A stretch of 29,400 nucleotides of DNA from positions 1-29,400 of IMG/VR virus record IMGVR_UViG_3300042197_001477; one strand, written 5' to 3'. The DNA is from a virus. Positions 1-7,113 of this stretch are shown one piece after another; position 1 is the stretch's first letter, and each line of letters begins with the position of its first letter. Below the pieces are notes generated by a model, which did not search any database, was not told where the DNA came from, and worked only from the letters and a program-made list of their open reading frames with translations. The position numbers and the translations under genes are program-made.

Positions 1-1
1 T

Positions 2-130
2 ACAAATACACAGCTAGCTGAGTTAAATACTACAATGACACGAGTCGCAGTATTGTTAGAAGATAATAATAAACTTCTTCGAAATGTAAAAACTAATACA
101 AGGGCTACTTCCGGGAATCTAGTATCATGA
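2..130 (+). CDS. C-terminal end of an unidentified phage protein (5' end outside window)
   Basis: An open frame runs in from the left edge and stops at TGA 128-130, giving 42 visible residues that end in ATSGNLVS. The stretch is hydrophilic with leucine and valine in a heptad-like spacing (LAELNTTMTRVAVLLED), so a short coiled coil is likely. Its stop overlaps the portal start as ATGA (127-130), which implies translational coupling and membership of the same operon. In T4 the genes before portal encode sheath and tube proteins (gp18, gp19), but this tail end does not let me name it. Coding is supported by the overlap and by the absence of stops. The function is unknown. Confidence 0.6.
   Translation, partial: TNTQLAELNTTMTRVAVLLEDNNKLLRNVKTNTRATSGNLVS
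22..29 (+). promoter_or_regulatory. possible late promoter octamer GTTAAATA inside the upstream gene
   Basis: GTTAAATA followed by C matches the TAAATA core seen at the other late promoter candidates in this window. It lies about 100 nt before the portal start. Because it sits in coding sequence it may be chance. Confidence 0.25.
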
Positions 131-1830
131 GTTGGAAAAGACATTTTTCACCTGCACAAGGAGCAGCATCTGGTGCCTTATCACCGATATCTGGGTCAGG
201 ACCAGGCAGCAGACCAGGACCAGCTAGGACAAATTATAGCTCCTATCTTCCTGATGTCTACAGCGGCAGTCCTAATCGTGTTGAGCGTTATATGCAGTAT
301 GATACCATGGACTGGGATTCGGAAGTAAATGCTGCCTTAGACATACTCGCAGAATTCTGCACACAGAAAAACAAAGAAAATGGTACACCATTTACCTTAA
401 ACTTTAGAGGAAAGCCAACTGGTACTGAGATACAGATTCTCAAAGAATATCTGCAGCAATGGTGTAAACTACAAGAACTTAACACTAGGATATTCCGTGT
501 AGCACGTAATCTTTTCAAATACGGTGATGGTATTTTCATCAGAGATCCTGAAACACAGAAATGGTACTACGTTGATCCAGCTAAAGTTACTAGGATCATA
601 GTCAACGAAAGCGAGGGCAAGAAACCTGAACAGTATGTGATCAGAGACATCAATGTCAACTTCCAAGAACTGGTGGTCACACAGATCAATCCAAACACAC
701 AGAATCAACAACCCGGTGGTGCTGCCTATGTACAAGGCGGTAGTGGTGCTCGAGGTATGGTCAGCAACTATCCTCAAGCCGCAGGTACTAGATATAACAT
801 CGCACAGAACGAATTTGCTATAGATTCTAAACACATCGTACACATCAGTCTCTCAGAAGGTCTAGACAACAACTATCCGTTTGGAAACAGCCTTTTAGAA
901 TCTGTGTTCAAAGTCTACAAGCAGAAAGAACTGTTAGAAGACGCTATCATCATCTATCGAGTACAGCGTGCACCGGAACGCAGAGTGTTCTACATCGATG
1001 TAGGTAACATGCCCAGCCATCTCGCTATGGGATTCGTTGAGCGTGTAAAGAATGAAATACATCAGCGCAGGATTCCGTCATCAACAGGTGGCGGATCTGT
1101 GATAGATTCTGCTTACAATCCTTTGAGTATCAATGAAGACTACTTCTTCCCGCAGACCGCAGAAGGTCGCGGAAGCAAAGTCGACACACTACCAGGCGGT
1201 ACAAATCTAGGCGAAATCGACGATTTAAAATATTTCACTAATAAACTGATGCGTGCTCTGCGTATCCCCAGCAGCTATCTACCAACTGGTGCAGATGACA
1301 GCCAGAGCCAATACAACGACGGTAGAGTCGGAACTGCTTACATACAAGAGCTAAGATTTAACAAATACTGCGAAAGACTGCAGAGTTTGATGGTAGGAGC
1401 CTTTGATCAAGAGTTTAAGTTTTACCTCTATAATAAAGGTGTTAACATTGATTTCAGCATCTTTGATCTTAGATTCCAAAGTCCGCAGAACTTTGCTGCT
1501 TACAGGCAGGCTGAACTAGATAATCAACGTATCAGTACGTTCTCGCAGATGGTACAATTGCCATTCGTTTCTAAGAGATTTGCTCTTAAGAGATTCCTTG
1601 GAATGACTGATGAAGATATCGCAGAAAACGAGCAGCTCTGGAAAGAAGAAAACGGTGAAGGCAAGCCTATATCAGATGCTGCCGGCGAACTCAGGGGCGC
1701 TGGAATCAGCCCCACAGGCATAGAAGCTGACATAGGAGATGCGCAGGGCACTGAAGAAGCGCCTGCTGACATGGAAGTGCCCGACATGGGCGCAGAAACT
1801 CCGGCTGCTGGAACACCTCCTCCGGTATAA
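127..1830 (+). CDS. gp20: portal vertex protein, T4 gp20 family
   Basis: The protein has 567 aa, close to the usual length for T4-like portals. It forms the dodecameric ring at one capsid vertex, starts prohead assembly, and later carries the packaging motor and neck. The gp20 signature LPGGTNLGEIDD is at residues 355-366, followed by a helical segment with RALRIPSSYLPT, the region conserved among gp20 proteins. The N-terminus is Gly/Pro/Ser-rich, followed by RVERYMQYDTMDWDSEVNAA, typical of marine T4-like portals. The C-terminal 60 residues are acidic and Pro/Ala-rich, a flexible tail. The ATG overlaps the upstream stop (ATGA) and no strong Shine-Dalgarno site is visible, so coupling is likely. 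Family assignment is firm; the start is chosen by coupling and N-terminal similarity recalled from relatives. Confidence 0.96.
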   Translation: MSWKRHFSPAQGAASGALSPISGSGPGSRPGPARTNYSSYLPDVYSGSPNRVERYMQYDTMDWDSEVNAALDILAEFCTQKNKENGTPFTLNFRGKPTGTEIQILKEYLQQWCKLQELNTRIFRVARNLFKYGDGIFIRDPETQKWYYVDPAKVTRIIVNESEGKKPEQYVIRDINVNFQELVVTQINPNTQNQQPGGAAYVQGGSGARGMVSNYPQAAGTRYNIAQNEFAIDSKHIVHISLSEGLDNNYPFGNSLLESVFKVYKQKELLEDAIIIYRVQRAPERRVFYIDVGNMPSHLAMGFVERVKNEIHQRRIPSSTGGGSVIDSAYNPLSINEDYFFPQTAEGRGSKVDTLPGGTNLGEIDDLKYFTNKLMRALRIPSSYLPTGADDSQSQYNDGRVGTAYIQELRFNKYCERLQSLMVGAFDQEFKFYLYNKGVNIDFSIFDLRFQSPQNFAAYRQAELDNQRISTFSQMVQLPFVSKRFALKRFLGMTDEDIAENEQLWKEENGEGKPISDAAGELRGAGISPTGIEADIGDAQGTEEAPADMEVPDMGAETPAAGTPPPV

Positions 1831-1833
1831 ATA
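1826..1833 (+). promoter_or_regulatory. T4-type late promoter octamer TATAAATA
   Basis: This is an exact match to the T4 late consensus TATAAATA. It overlaps the portal stop codon (TAA 1828-1830) and ends five bases before the ATG at 1839. In T4 the octamer spans about -13 to -6, so the predicted transcript start falls on the ATG itself. Confidence 0.55.
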
Positions 1834-1838
1834 TTTCT

Positions 1839-2075
1839 ATGATATTGAGAGAACTATTTTATTTCAATAGAGATACCGGCGATATGTATCAGAATGATAG
1901 ATATCTCTCTTCTCGCGATAAGACTCCGCTGGAATATTCGGACACTAGAAAGACTAGATTGACTCTGGGACAGATCAACGAGATACGTAGGGCCGCAGAA
2001 TCTCACATCAAAGAACAGCAGAAAGAGCTGGAATTCATAGCCAGGATGTACAGCACACCACCAGCAGAAGCATAG
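1839..2075 (+). CDS. 78-aa conserved head-cassette protein, function unknown
   Basis: A small, strongly charged protein. The N-terminus MILRELFYFNRDTGD precedes a predicted long helix, LTLGQINEIRRAAESH onward, rich in Lys, Glu and Arg, ending PPAEA. I recall similar small proteins following portal in marine T4-like phages, but I cannot name a function. Position between portal and the core protein suggests a virion or prohead role (inference). It starts nine bases after the portal stop. No Shine-Dalgarno sequence precedes its ATG, while TATAAATA lies just upstream, so it may be read from a leaderless late transcript as well as by reinitiation. It ends in TAG, two bases before the next ATG. Confidence 0.8.
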   Translation: MILRELFYFNRDTGDMYQNDRYLSSRDKTPLEYSDTRKTRLTLGQINEIRRAAESHIKEQQKELEFIARMYSTPPAEA

Positions 2076-2077
2076 AG

Positions 2078-2656
2078 ATGACGATATCTTTCGTGCTGGG
2101 CAACGGGCGTAGCCGCCTAGCAATCGATCCTCAACTACTAACACGCAAAGGAAAAACATATGGTTGCAATGCCATATACAGAGATTTCCTTCCTGATTAC
2201 CTCATAGCAGTTGATCCTAAGATGATCGTAGAAATCAATGAAAATCGAGTGCAATATACCACACATGTTTGGACTAATCGCAATTCTAGATTTAAAACTT
2301 TTGACAGATTAAATTTTTTCGAACCCAGTAAAGGGTGGAGCTCAGGACCGTCGGCGCTGTTATTGGCCAGCATGCACAAATCTACCGAGGTTTATATCCT
2401 AGGGTTTGACTATCAAGGCATAGAAGGACGACTGAACAATGTCTATGCTGATACACAGAATTATAGGAAAAGCACAGATCCTGCTACCTATCACGGTAAT
2501 TGGTCGCGGCAGACCGAAATGATAGTAAAAGAGCATCCGGACATCAACTACTATAGAGTCACAGACCCTAATCCTTTAGTCCTCGATTGGAACAATAATT
2601 ATAAAAATTTTCGTAATATCACTTACACAGAGTTTAAAGATAAGTTTTCCTTATAA
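2078..2656 (+). CDS. putative glycosyltransferase-like protein (GT42 sialyltransferase / DUF115-MptE-like Rossmann fold)
   Basis: The protein has 192 aa. It opens with a hydrophobic strand and a nucleotide-binding-type turn, FVLGNGRS (5-12), then ID (16-17), YGCNAIY (28-34), DYLIAVD (40-46), SSGPSA (88-93) and EVYILGFDY (104-112). This order matches the CMP-sialic-acid-binding half of GT42 enzymes such as Campylobacter CstII: GNGxS, CN, then SG and G(I/F)D. As I recall CstII, its first 34 residues align without gaps at G8, N9, G10, S12, I16, D17, C30, N31 and Y34. DUF115/MptE-like proteins share the fold. A possible catalytic His is H139 (YHGNW). Neighbours are head genes, so it could modify a virion or host-surface component, but activity is not shown. 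The gene follows the 78-aa gene by two bases and ends just before a terminator. Confidence 0.75.
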   Translation: MTISFVLGNGRSRLAIDPQLLTRKGKTYGCNAIYRDFLPDYLIAVDPKMIVEINENRVQYTTHVWTNRNSRFKTFDRLNFFEPSKGWSSGPSALLLASMHKSTEVYILGFDYQGIEGRLNNVYADTQNYRKSTDPATYHGNWSRQTEMIVKEHPDINYYRVTDPNPLVLDWNNNYKNFRNITYTEFKDKFSL

Positions 2657-2670
2657 AACGATCTATTTTT

Positions 2671-2693
2671 AACCGGTATTGACCGGTTTTTTT
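2671..2693 (+). terminator. Rho-independent terminator
   Basis: The inverted repeat AACCGGT (2671-2677) / ACCGGTT (2682-2688) has a four-base loop and runs into a T tract (2687-2693). It lies 14 nt after the stop of the 192-aa gene and closes the portal transcript. Confidence 0.85.
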
Positions 2694-2701
2694 ACGATAA
2701 T

Positions 2702-2709
2702 ATTAAATA
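2702..2709 (+). promoter_or_regulatory. late promoter octamer ATTAAATA
   Basis: ATTAAATA followed by C lies directly after the terminator and 57 nt before the gp67 start. It shares the TAAATA core with the other gap-located octamers and would drive gp67-gp21-gp22-gp23. Confidence 0.6.
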
Positions 2710-2766
2710 CTTCGACAGCCTTTAGGGATAGATTATCTCTTTTAATTTAACAAACAGGAGAAAGAC

Positions 2767-3657
2767 ATGTCTGATAGAAATAAACTAGAACAGATGCTTG
2801 AGCATCTGGTTAACGATAACAGAGAAAAAGCCGAGGAACTATTCCACGAACTAGTGGTAGCAAAATCTCGCGAAATTTACGAAAATCTGCTTGACGATGA
2901 TGTACAAGTAGAAGACAGCGACGAAGAAATCGAAGAGGCTTCCGATGACGAAGATCTAGACGAAGCTTCCGACGACGAAGATCTAGACGAAGCTTCCGAC
3001 GAGGAAGATCTAGACGAAGCTTCCGACGAGGAAGTTGACGAAATGTTTGGAATGAACGAGCTAGGTGGCGATCCTGCCGATGATATGATGTCTGCCGTAG
3101 AAGTAGGCAGCGATGACGAAGCAGGAATGGATGACATGATGTCCGACGAGGGCGGTGACGAGCCAGCTACCAAAGACGACGTCCTAGACATCAAAGATGC
3201 CCTAGAAGAACTAAAAGCCGACTTCGAAGCCATGCTAGCAGGCGAAGCAGAAGAAGATGAGGAAGAAGGCGAAGAGGAAGAAGGCGACGACGAAATGGAT
3301 TTTGGTGACGACGATGACGAAGAAAAGAAAGAAGATTTCGTCCGCGAGTACACTGAAAAAAGAACAGCGACCATGGGCGACAATGGTGCTAACACCAAGT
3401 CTGCGGTAGCTGGAAAGAACGATATGGGCGGCACAACCGCAAATATCGCCAAGAGCTTTTCTACAGAAAAAGGCGGCACGCAAGGTGGTCTAGCCAATCC
3501 TAGTCCTAAAGACATGAACACCGGAAACGTAAACAAAGTCGGTGGAACCAATGCTAAGTCGTTCTACAGCAAAGACAGCAAAGGGCATGGCGTAGAAAAG
3601 AAAGGTAGCGGCGACAATGGAGCCAATACCAAGAGCCTAATCGGCGGAAAAAAGTAA
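2767..3657 (+). CDS. gp67: acidic prohead core protein, T4 gp67-like, enlarged
   Basis: The protein has 296 aa, against about 80 for T4 gp67. The N-terminal ~40 residues (LEQMLEHLVNDNREKAEELF, then VVAKSREIYENLL) parallel the short helical head of T4 gp67. Next comes a very acidic region containing four copies of a nine-residue unit (ASDDEDLDE type), then a helix-prone stretch (DDVLDIKDALEELKADFEAM), more Glu/Asp runs, and a Gly/Asn/Lys-rich basic tail holding GDNGANTKS twice. T4 gp67 is an internal core protein destroyed by the head protease, and this protein should act likewise. A strong Shine-Dalgarno AGGAG stands seven bases before ATG. Its position before gp21-gp22-gp23 agrees. The N-terminal match and acidity are what I see; the family name is inference of good but not certain strength. 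Confidence 0.78.
   Translation: MSDRNKLEQMLEHLVNDNREKAEELFHELVVAKSREIYENLLDDDVQVEDSDEEIEEASDDEDLDEASDDEDLDEASDEEDLDEASDEEVDEMFGMNELGGDPADDMMSAVEVGSDDEAGMDDMMSDEGGDEPATKDDVLDIKDALEELKADFEAMLAGEAEEDEEEGEEEEGDDEMDFGDDDDEEKKEDFVREYTEKRTATMGDNGANTKSAVAGKNDMGGTTANIAKSFSTEKGGTQGGLANPSPKDMNTGNVNKVGGTNAKSFYSKDSKGHGVEKKGSGDNGANTKSLIGGKK
2938..3042 (+). repeat. in-frame 27-bp tandem repeat, about 3.9 copies
   Basis: Units start at 2938, 2965, 2992 and 3019. Each begins GCTTCCGA and contains GAAGATCTAGACGAA, encoding ASD(D/E)EDLDE. Units 2 and 3 differ by one base and the last is shortened. This is coding sequence within gp67. Confidence 0.95.
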
Positions 3658-3671
3658 TCTAGGATCAGAAG

Positions 3672-4301
3672 ATGAGTTTCTACTTAAGAGAGAACCTAAC
3701 ATTCGATCAAGCCCGAATGGTCGTGGAATCGGATGGTGCTGACGGTAAGAACCTTTATATGAAAGGTATCTGCATCCAAGGCGGCATCCGCAACGCTAAC
3801 CAGCGTGTGTATCCTGTGAGCGAGATCTCTAGGGCTGTCAAAACACTAAACGACCAAATCACTAGCGGATATTCGGTTCTCGGCGAAGTAGATCATCCAG
3901 ATGATCTAAAGATAAACTTAGATCGCGTAAGCCATATGATCACAGAGATGTGGATGGAAGGACCAAATGGCTACGGAAAGATGAAAATCCTGCCCACACC
4001 CATGGGACAGCTGGTTAAAACCATGCTAGAAAGCGGTGTGAAGTTAGGTGTCAGTTCGCGCGGATCCGGAAACGTTCGAGAGGACGGTTCCGGTGAAGTG
4101 TCTGACTTTGAGATTATCACCGTTGACGTTGTGGCGCAGCCCAGCGCACCAGGTGCTTATCCTACCCCTATATATGAACATCTCATGAATACTAGGGGTG
4201 GATACAAGGCATTTTTAACAGCACAAGAAGTTCAAGGCGACAAAAAGGCACAGCAATTTATCAAAGAAAGCCTATTAAAAGTAATAGGTGGACTCCAATA
4301 A
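3672..4301 (+). CDS. gp21: prohead maturation protease, T4 gp21 family
   Basis: The protein has 209 aa, the usual size. This serine protease is built into the prohead core and cuts scaffold, core and capsid proteins after (L/I)-x-E, allowing shell expansion. The catalytic His is in GEVDHPDD (His75) and the catalytic Ser in KLGVSSRGSG (Ser128 or Ser129), spaced as in T4 gp21. The NANQRVYP segment (41-48) and DFEIITVDVVAQPSAPGA are also typical of the family. It starts 14 nt after gp67 with a TAGGA site upstream, and is followed 14 nt later by gp22, the canonical T4 order. Family assignment is firm; which of the two serines is the nucleophile is not settled here. Confidence 0.95.
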   Translation: MSFYLRENLTFDQARMVVESDGADGKNLYMKGICIQGGIRNANQRVYPVSEISRAVKTLNDQITSGYSVLGEVDHPDDLKINLDRVSHMITEMWMEGPNGYGKMKILPTPMGQLVKTMLESGVKLGVSSRGSGNVREDGSGEVSDFEIITVDVVAQPSAPGAYPTPIYEHLMNTRGGYKAFLTAQEVQGDKKAQQFIKESLLKVIGGLQ

Positions 4302-4315
4302 TAAAGGAGAATCAC

Positions 4316-5407
4316 ATGTTGGATGCATTAAAAACACTATTCGAAAACAATGTGATTTCTGAGGAGATCAAAGCTGATATCGAACGTGCTTGGGATAAAA
4401 AAATCCAAGAAAATCGAGAGTCGGTTACAACTCAACTAAGAGAAGAGTTCGCACAAAAATATGAACATGACAAGCAGGTAATGGTCGAAGCCATAGATCA
4501 GATGATCACAGATCGTCTGACAGCAGAAATCCAAGAGTTTACCGAAGATAGAGCACAGTTGGCAGAAGCAAAAGCCAAATATACTCTAGCGATTCGTGAG
4601 CATTCTGGCAAGCTAAATGATTTTGTACTAACAAGTTTAGCCAAAGAAATCACAGAATTACACGAAGATCAAAAAGTCATGGCCAACAACTTCGCGAAAT
4701 TAGAAGAGTTTATAGTTGAATCTCTAGCTAAAGAAATCGTAGAGTTTAACCAAGACAAAAAAGACCTTGCAGAAACCAAAGTACGTTTGGTCAAAGAAGC
4801 CAAGGTACAATTTGCTCAGCTCAAGAGCAAATTCATCAAACAGACTGCCGGACTTGTTGAAGACATAGTTTCCAGAGGTCTTACCAAAGAGATCACACAG
4901 CTCAAGGAAGACATCGATCAGGCCCGCAGAAATGATTTCGGTCGTAAGATATTTGAAGCTTTCAGCACAGAATATCAACACAGTTTGCTCAACGAGAAAT
5001 CAGAGACATCAAAACTGTTAAAGATCGTTGACGAAAAAGAACAACAACTCGAGGAAGCTAAACAAGCGATTTCTGAAAAGCAGCGCCTTATCGAAAGCAA
5101 AGAGCAAGAAGTAGCTCGCGCTCAAGCTGAAGCTGCTAGGAAAGAAGTGCTAGGTGAGTTACTCAACCCTTTAAGCAAAGATCAAAAGGAAATTATGTCA
5201 GAGTTGTTAGAAAGTGTGCAGACTTCTAAGCTACGTTCTAGCTATGAAAAGTATCTACCAGCAGTATTAAATGGTGGCACACCGGAGAAGAAGAAGGCTC
5301 TTGTAGAGGCTAAGGAAATCACAGGCAATAAAGAAACAAATAGCATTAGTAGTGCTAATAGCCAGGCCGATGTAATCGACATCCGTCGCCTTGCTGGATT
5401 AAAATAA
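4316..5407 (+). CDS. gp22: major prohead scaffold protein, T4 gp22 family
   Basis: The protein has 363 aa, almost wholly helical and charged, with no cysteine: the internal scaffold around which gp23 assembles, later degraded by gp21. It is longer than T4 gp22 (about 270 aa). The extra length is explained by four related segments, LTAEIQEFTEDR (68-79), LAKEITELHEDQK (108-120), LAKEIVEFNQDKK (137-149) and LTKEITQLKEDID (189-201). Three contain an I-x-E site for gp21 at the same place. Residues 240-290 are a strong coiled coil (KEQQLEEAKQAISEK). The C-terminus IDIRRLAGLK resembles conserved gp22 ends. AAGGAG precedes ATG. Family and order gp21-gp22-gp23 are firm. Confidence 0.93.
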   Translation: MLDALKTLFENNVISEEIKADIERAWDKKIQENRESVTTQLREEFAQKYEHDKQVMVEAIDQMITDRLTAEIQEFTEDRAQLAEAKAKYTLAIREHSGKLNDFVLTSLAKEITELHEDQKVMANNFAKLEEFIVESLAKEIVEFNQDKKDLAETKVRLVKEAKVQFAQLKSKFIKQTAGLVEDIVSRGLTKEITQLKEDIDQARRNDFGRKIFEAFSTEYQHSLLNEKSETSKLLKIVDEKEQQLEEAKQAISEKQRLIESKEQEVARAQAEAARKEVLGELLNPLSKDQKEIMSELLESVQTSKLRSSYEKYLPAVLNGGTPEKKKALVEAKEITGNKETNSISSANSQADVIDIRRLAGLK

Positions 5408-5418
5408 GGAGAATTTAA

Positions 5419-6588
5419 ATGTCAGAACTACTAGAAAGCCGCTGGCAAGAAACTAAAGAGGCACTATTAGAAGGCCTTCAAGGAACTAAAAAGTCGGTAA
5501 TGTCAGTTACTTTAGAGAATACTCGCAAGTACCTTTCAGAATCTGCTACAGCTGGTTCCACTTCTGCCGGTAACGTTGCAACCCTAAATCGTGTGATCCT
5601 TCCAGTGATCAGACGTGTTATGCCAACTGTCATTGCTAATGAACTAGTTGGTGTACAACCTATGACTGGTCCAGTTGGTCAGATCCATACTCTACGTGTT
5701 AGATATGCTGATTCTGCCGATGGCGTAACAGCAGGCGATGAGGCACTCAGCCCATTCAATATCGCTCGTGCCTACTCTGGTAACAACGTAGATACTGGTC
5801 CTAAAGCTGCTTCTACTGCTACCCTTGAGGGCGTGGCCGGTAAGAAAATGAGCATCCAGATCCTCAAGCAAACTGTTGAAGCTAAAACTCGTAAGCTCAG
5901 CGCACGCTGGACTTTCGAAGCTGCACAAGATGCACAAGCTCAACAGGGCATCGACATTGAAGCTGAGATCATGGCTGCTCTTGCACAAGAGATCACAGCT
6001 GAGATCGATCAAGAGATCCTTGCTTCTCTACGTAGCCTAGCCGGCGCAGCTCTTGAGACATATGATCAAGCTGCTGTTTCTGGTACAGCTACATTCGTTG
6101 GTGACGAGCATGCTGCTCTGGCTGTCCAGATCAATCGTGCTTCTAACATCATCGCTCAGCGTACACGTCGTGGTGCTGGTAACTTTGCTGTGGTTAGCCC
6201 ATTAGCATTGACCATCCTCCAGAGCGCGACAACTTCTGCATTCGCAAGAACTACAGAAGGTACATTCGAAGCTCCAACAAACACCAAGTTCGTTGGAACT
6301 CTGAACTCCGCGATGAAAGTCTACGTTGACACCTATGCTCCAGACACCACAGCAGTGCTGGTTGGATACAAAGGTTCCAGCGAGAGTGATGCCGCAGCAT
6401 TCTACTGCCCATACATTCCATTGATGAGCAGCGGTGTTGTTCTTGACCCAGCAACATTTGAGCCAGTGGTTAGCTTCATGACAAGATACGGATATGTTGA
6501 GTTAACAAACACAGCATCGTCTCTTGGTAATGCTGCTGACTATCTTGCCAACGTTGCTATTACATCTGCAAACGTCAAGTTCAGCTAA
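5419..6588 (+). CDS. gp23: major capsid protein, T4 gp23 family (short form)
   Basis: The protein has 389 aa, versus 521 in T4. It forms the hexamers of the capsid shell (HK97 fold). The gp23 signature is VIRRVMPTVIANELVGVQPM (63-82) followed by TGPVG (83-87), and the C-terminal FMTRYGYVEL is also typical. The N-terminal ~41 residues are helical and charged and end LSE41-SATAG, a good (L/I)-x-E site for gp21, so the mature chain would be about 348 aa. The shortness suggests that the surface insertion domain of T4 gp23 is reduced or absent, an inference to test by structure prediction. AAGGAG lies seven bases before the ATG, and the gene is closed by a strong terminator. No gp24-like vertex gene is seen in the window. 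Confidence 0.95.
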   Translation: MSELLESRWQETKEALLEGLQGTKKSVMSVTLENTRKYLSESATAGSTSAGNVATLNRVILPVIRRVMPTVIANELVGVQPMTGPVGQIHTLRVRYADSADGVTAGDEALSPFNIARAYSGNNVDTGPKAASTATLEGVAGKKMSIQILKQTVEAKTRKLSARWTFEAAQDAQAQQGIDIEAEIMAALAQEITAEIDQEILASLRSLAGAALETYDQAAVSGTATFVGDEHAALAVQINRASNIIAQRTRRGAGNFAVVSPLALTILQSATTSAFARTTEGTFEAPTNTKFVGTLNSAMKVYVDTYAPDTTAVLVGYKGSSESDAAAFYCPYIPLMSSGVVLDPATFEPVVSFMTRYGYVELTNTASSLGNAADYLANVAITSANVKFS

Positions 6589-6610
6589 ACAAAACTTTTG
6601 TAAAAAGTTT

Positions 6611-6638
6611 AAAGGGCTCTTCGGAGCCCTTTTTCTTT
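6611..6638 (+). terminator. strong Rho-independent terminator after gp23
   Basis: The stem AAAGGGCTC (6611-6619) / GAGCCCTTT (6624-6632) is capped by a TTCG tetraloop and followed by a T-rich tract. It closes the head operon. Confidence 0.95.
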
Positions 6639-6642
6639 ATGT

Positions 6643-6650
6643 GATAAATA
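6643..6650 (+). promoter_or_regulatory. late promoter octamer GATAAATA
   Basis: GATAAATA followed by C stands five bases after the gp23 terminator T-run and 84 nt before the 121-aa gene. It differs from the T4 late consensus in one base and would drive the first fibre operon. Confidence 0.7.
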
Positions 6651-6667
6651 CTTTGTCTAAACGAAAG

Positions 6668-6703
6668 CCGGAAGGTCCGGACTTATGCAGTACCCCACTG
6701 CGT
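6668..6703 (+). promoter_or_regulatory. two adjacent hairpins in the 5' leader of the fibre operon
   Basis: CCGGA-AGG-TCCGG (6668-6680) is followed at once by GCAGT-ACCCC-ACTGC (6687-6701). The second is extended by a T-G and an A-T pair to 6685-6703. Both lie between the promoter and the Shine-Dalgarno site, and neither has a T tract, so they are leader structure rather than terminators. Their role is unknown. Confidence 0.5.
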
Positions 6704-6734
6704 AGACCTAGAACGTCAACAGAGGAGAAAACAA

Positions 6735-7100
6735 ATGGGACGTCCAGTAAACAAAAGATATTTTGGTAGCCCTTCCACAGGTGCTACACCAGGTGATAAC
6801 ATCCGTGTAACAGCTAAACTAACCGGCGAAACAGTCGGTGACGGATTTATTGTAAAACAAAAAGGCACTAAAAAATTCCAAGTCACGGTTGGTGCAACTA
6901 CACAGATCTGTACCGTGGTTGACAAGGCCGCAGGTGCGCTAGCCGACGGTGAAATGACACTGTTTGGCGTTACTTCAGCAACAACAGTTAGATTGGCCAA
7001 GCTTTACAACAGGACTGCCAGAGACTTCGCTGGAAATAGATACAAGTGGTCCGTGGTCGACGATTCTACAGCTAACTATATTCAGCTCGTAGCTATCTAA
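6735..7100 (+). CDS. 121-aa small virion protein, function unknown
   Basis: A small, basic, beta-rich protein beginning MGRPVNKRYFGS and containing the segments DGFIVKQKGTKKFQVTV and TTQICTVVDKAAGALADGEM. I recall similar MGRP(V/L)NK-type proteins near gp23 and fibre genes in marine T4-like phages, usually called structural or hypothetical. No signal peptide, membrane helix or catalytic motif is visible. The ATG is preceded by a strong AGAGGAG site. It is the first gene after the head terminator, led by a late promoter and a structured leader, which points to high late expression. A decoration or fibre-base protein is possible, but this is inference only. Confidence 0.8.
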   Translation: MGRPVNKRYFGSPSTGATPGDNIRVTAKLTGETVGDGFIVKQKGTKKFQVTVGATTQICTVVDKAAGALADGEMTLFGVTSATTVRLAKLYNRTARDFAGNRYKWSVVDDSTANYIQLVAI

Positions 7101-7113
7101 TCGAGTAGACATT

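Noticed and set aside
2938-3042. Short tandem repeats considered as a CRISPR array
   Set aside because: The units are contiguous with no spacers and encode a nine-residue protein repeat.
2877-3551. A 224-codon serine-rich open frame on the minus strand
   Set aside because: It is the complement of the Asp/Glu-rich gp67 coding sequence. Runs of serine arise from the acidic codons, and gp67 has the ribosome site and operon position.
6524-6769. An 81-codon plus frame across the gp23 end
   Set aside because: It runs through the gp23 3' end, the terminator and the next promoter, has no ribosome site, and its sequence has no protein-like pattern.
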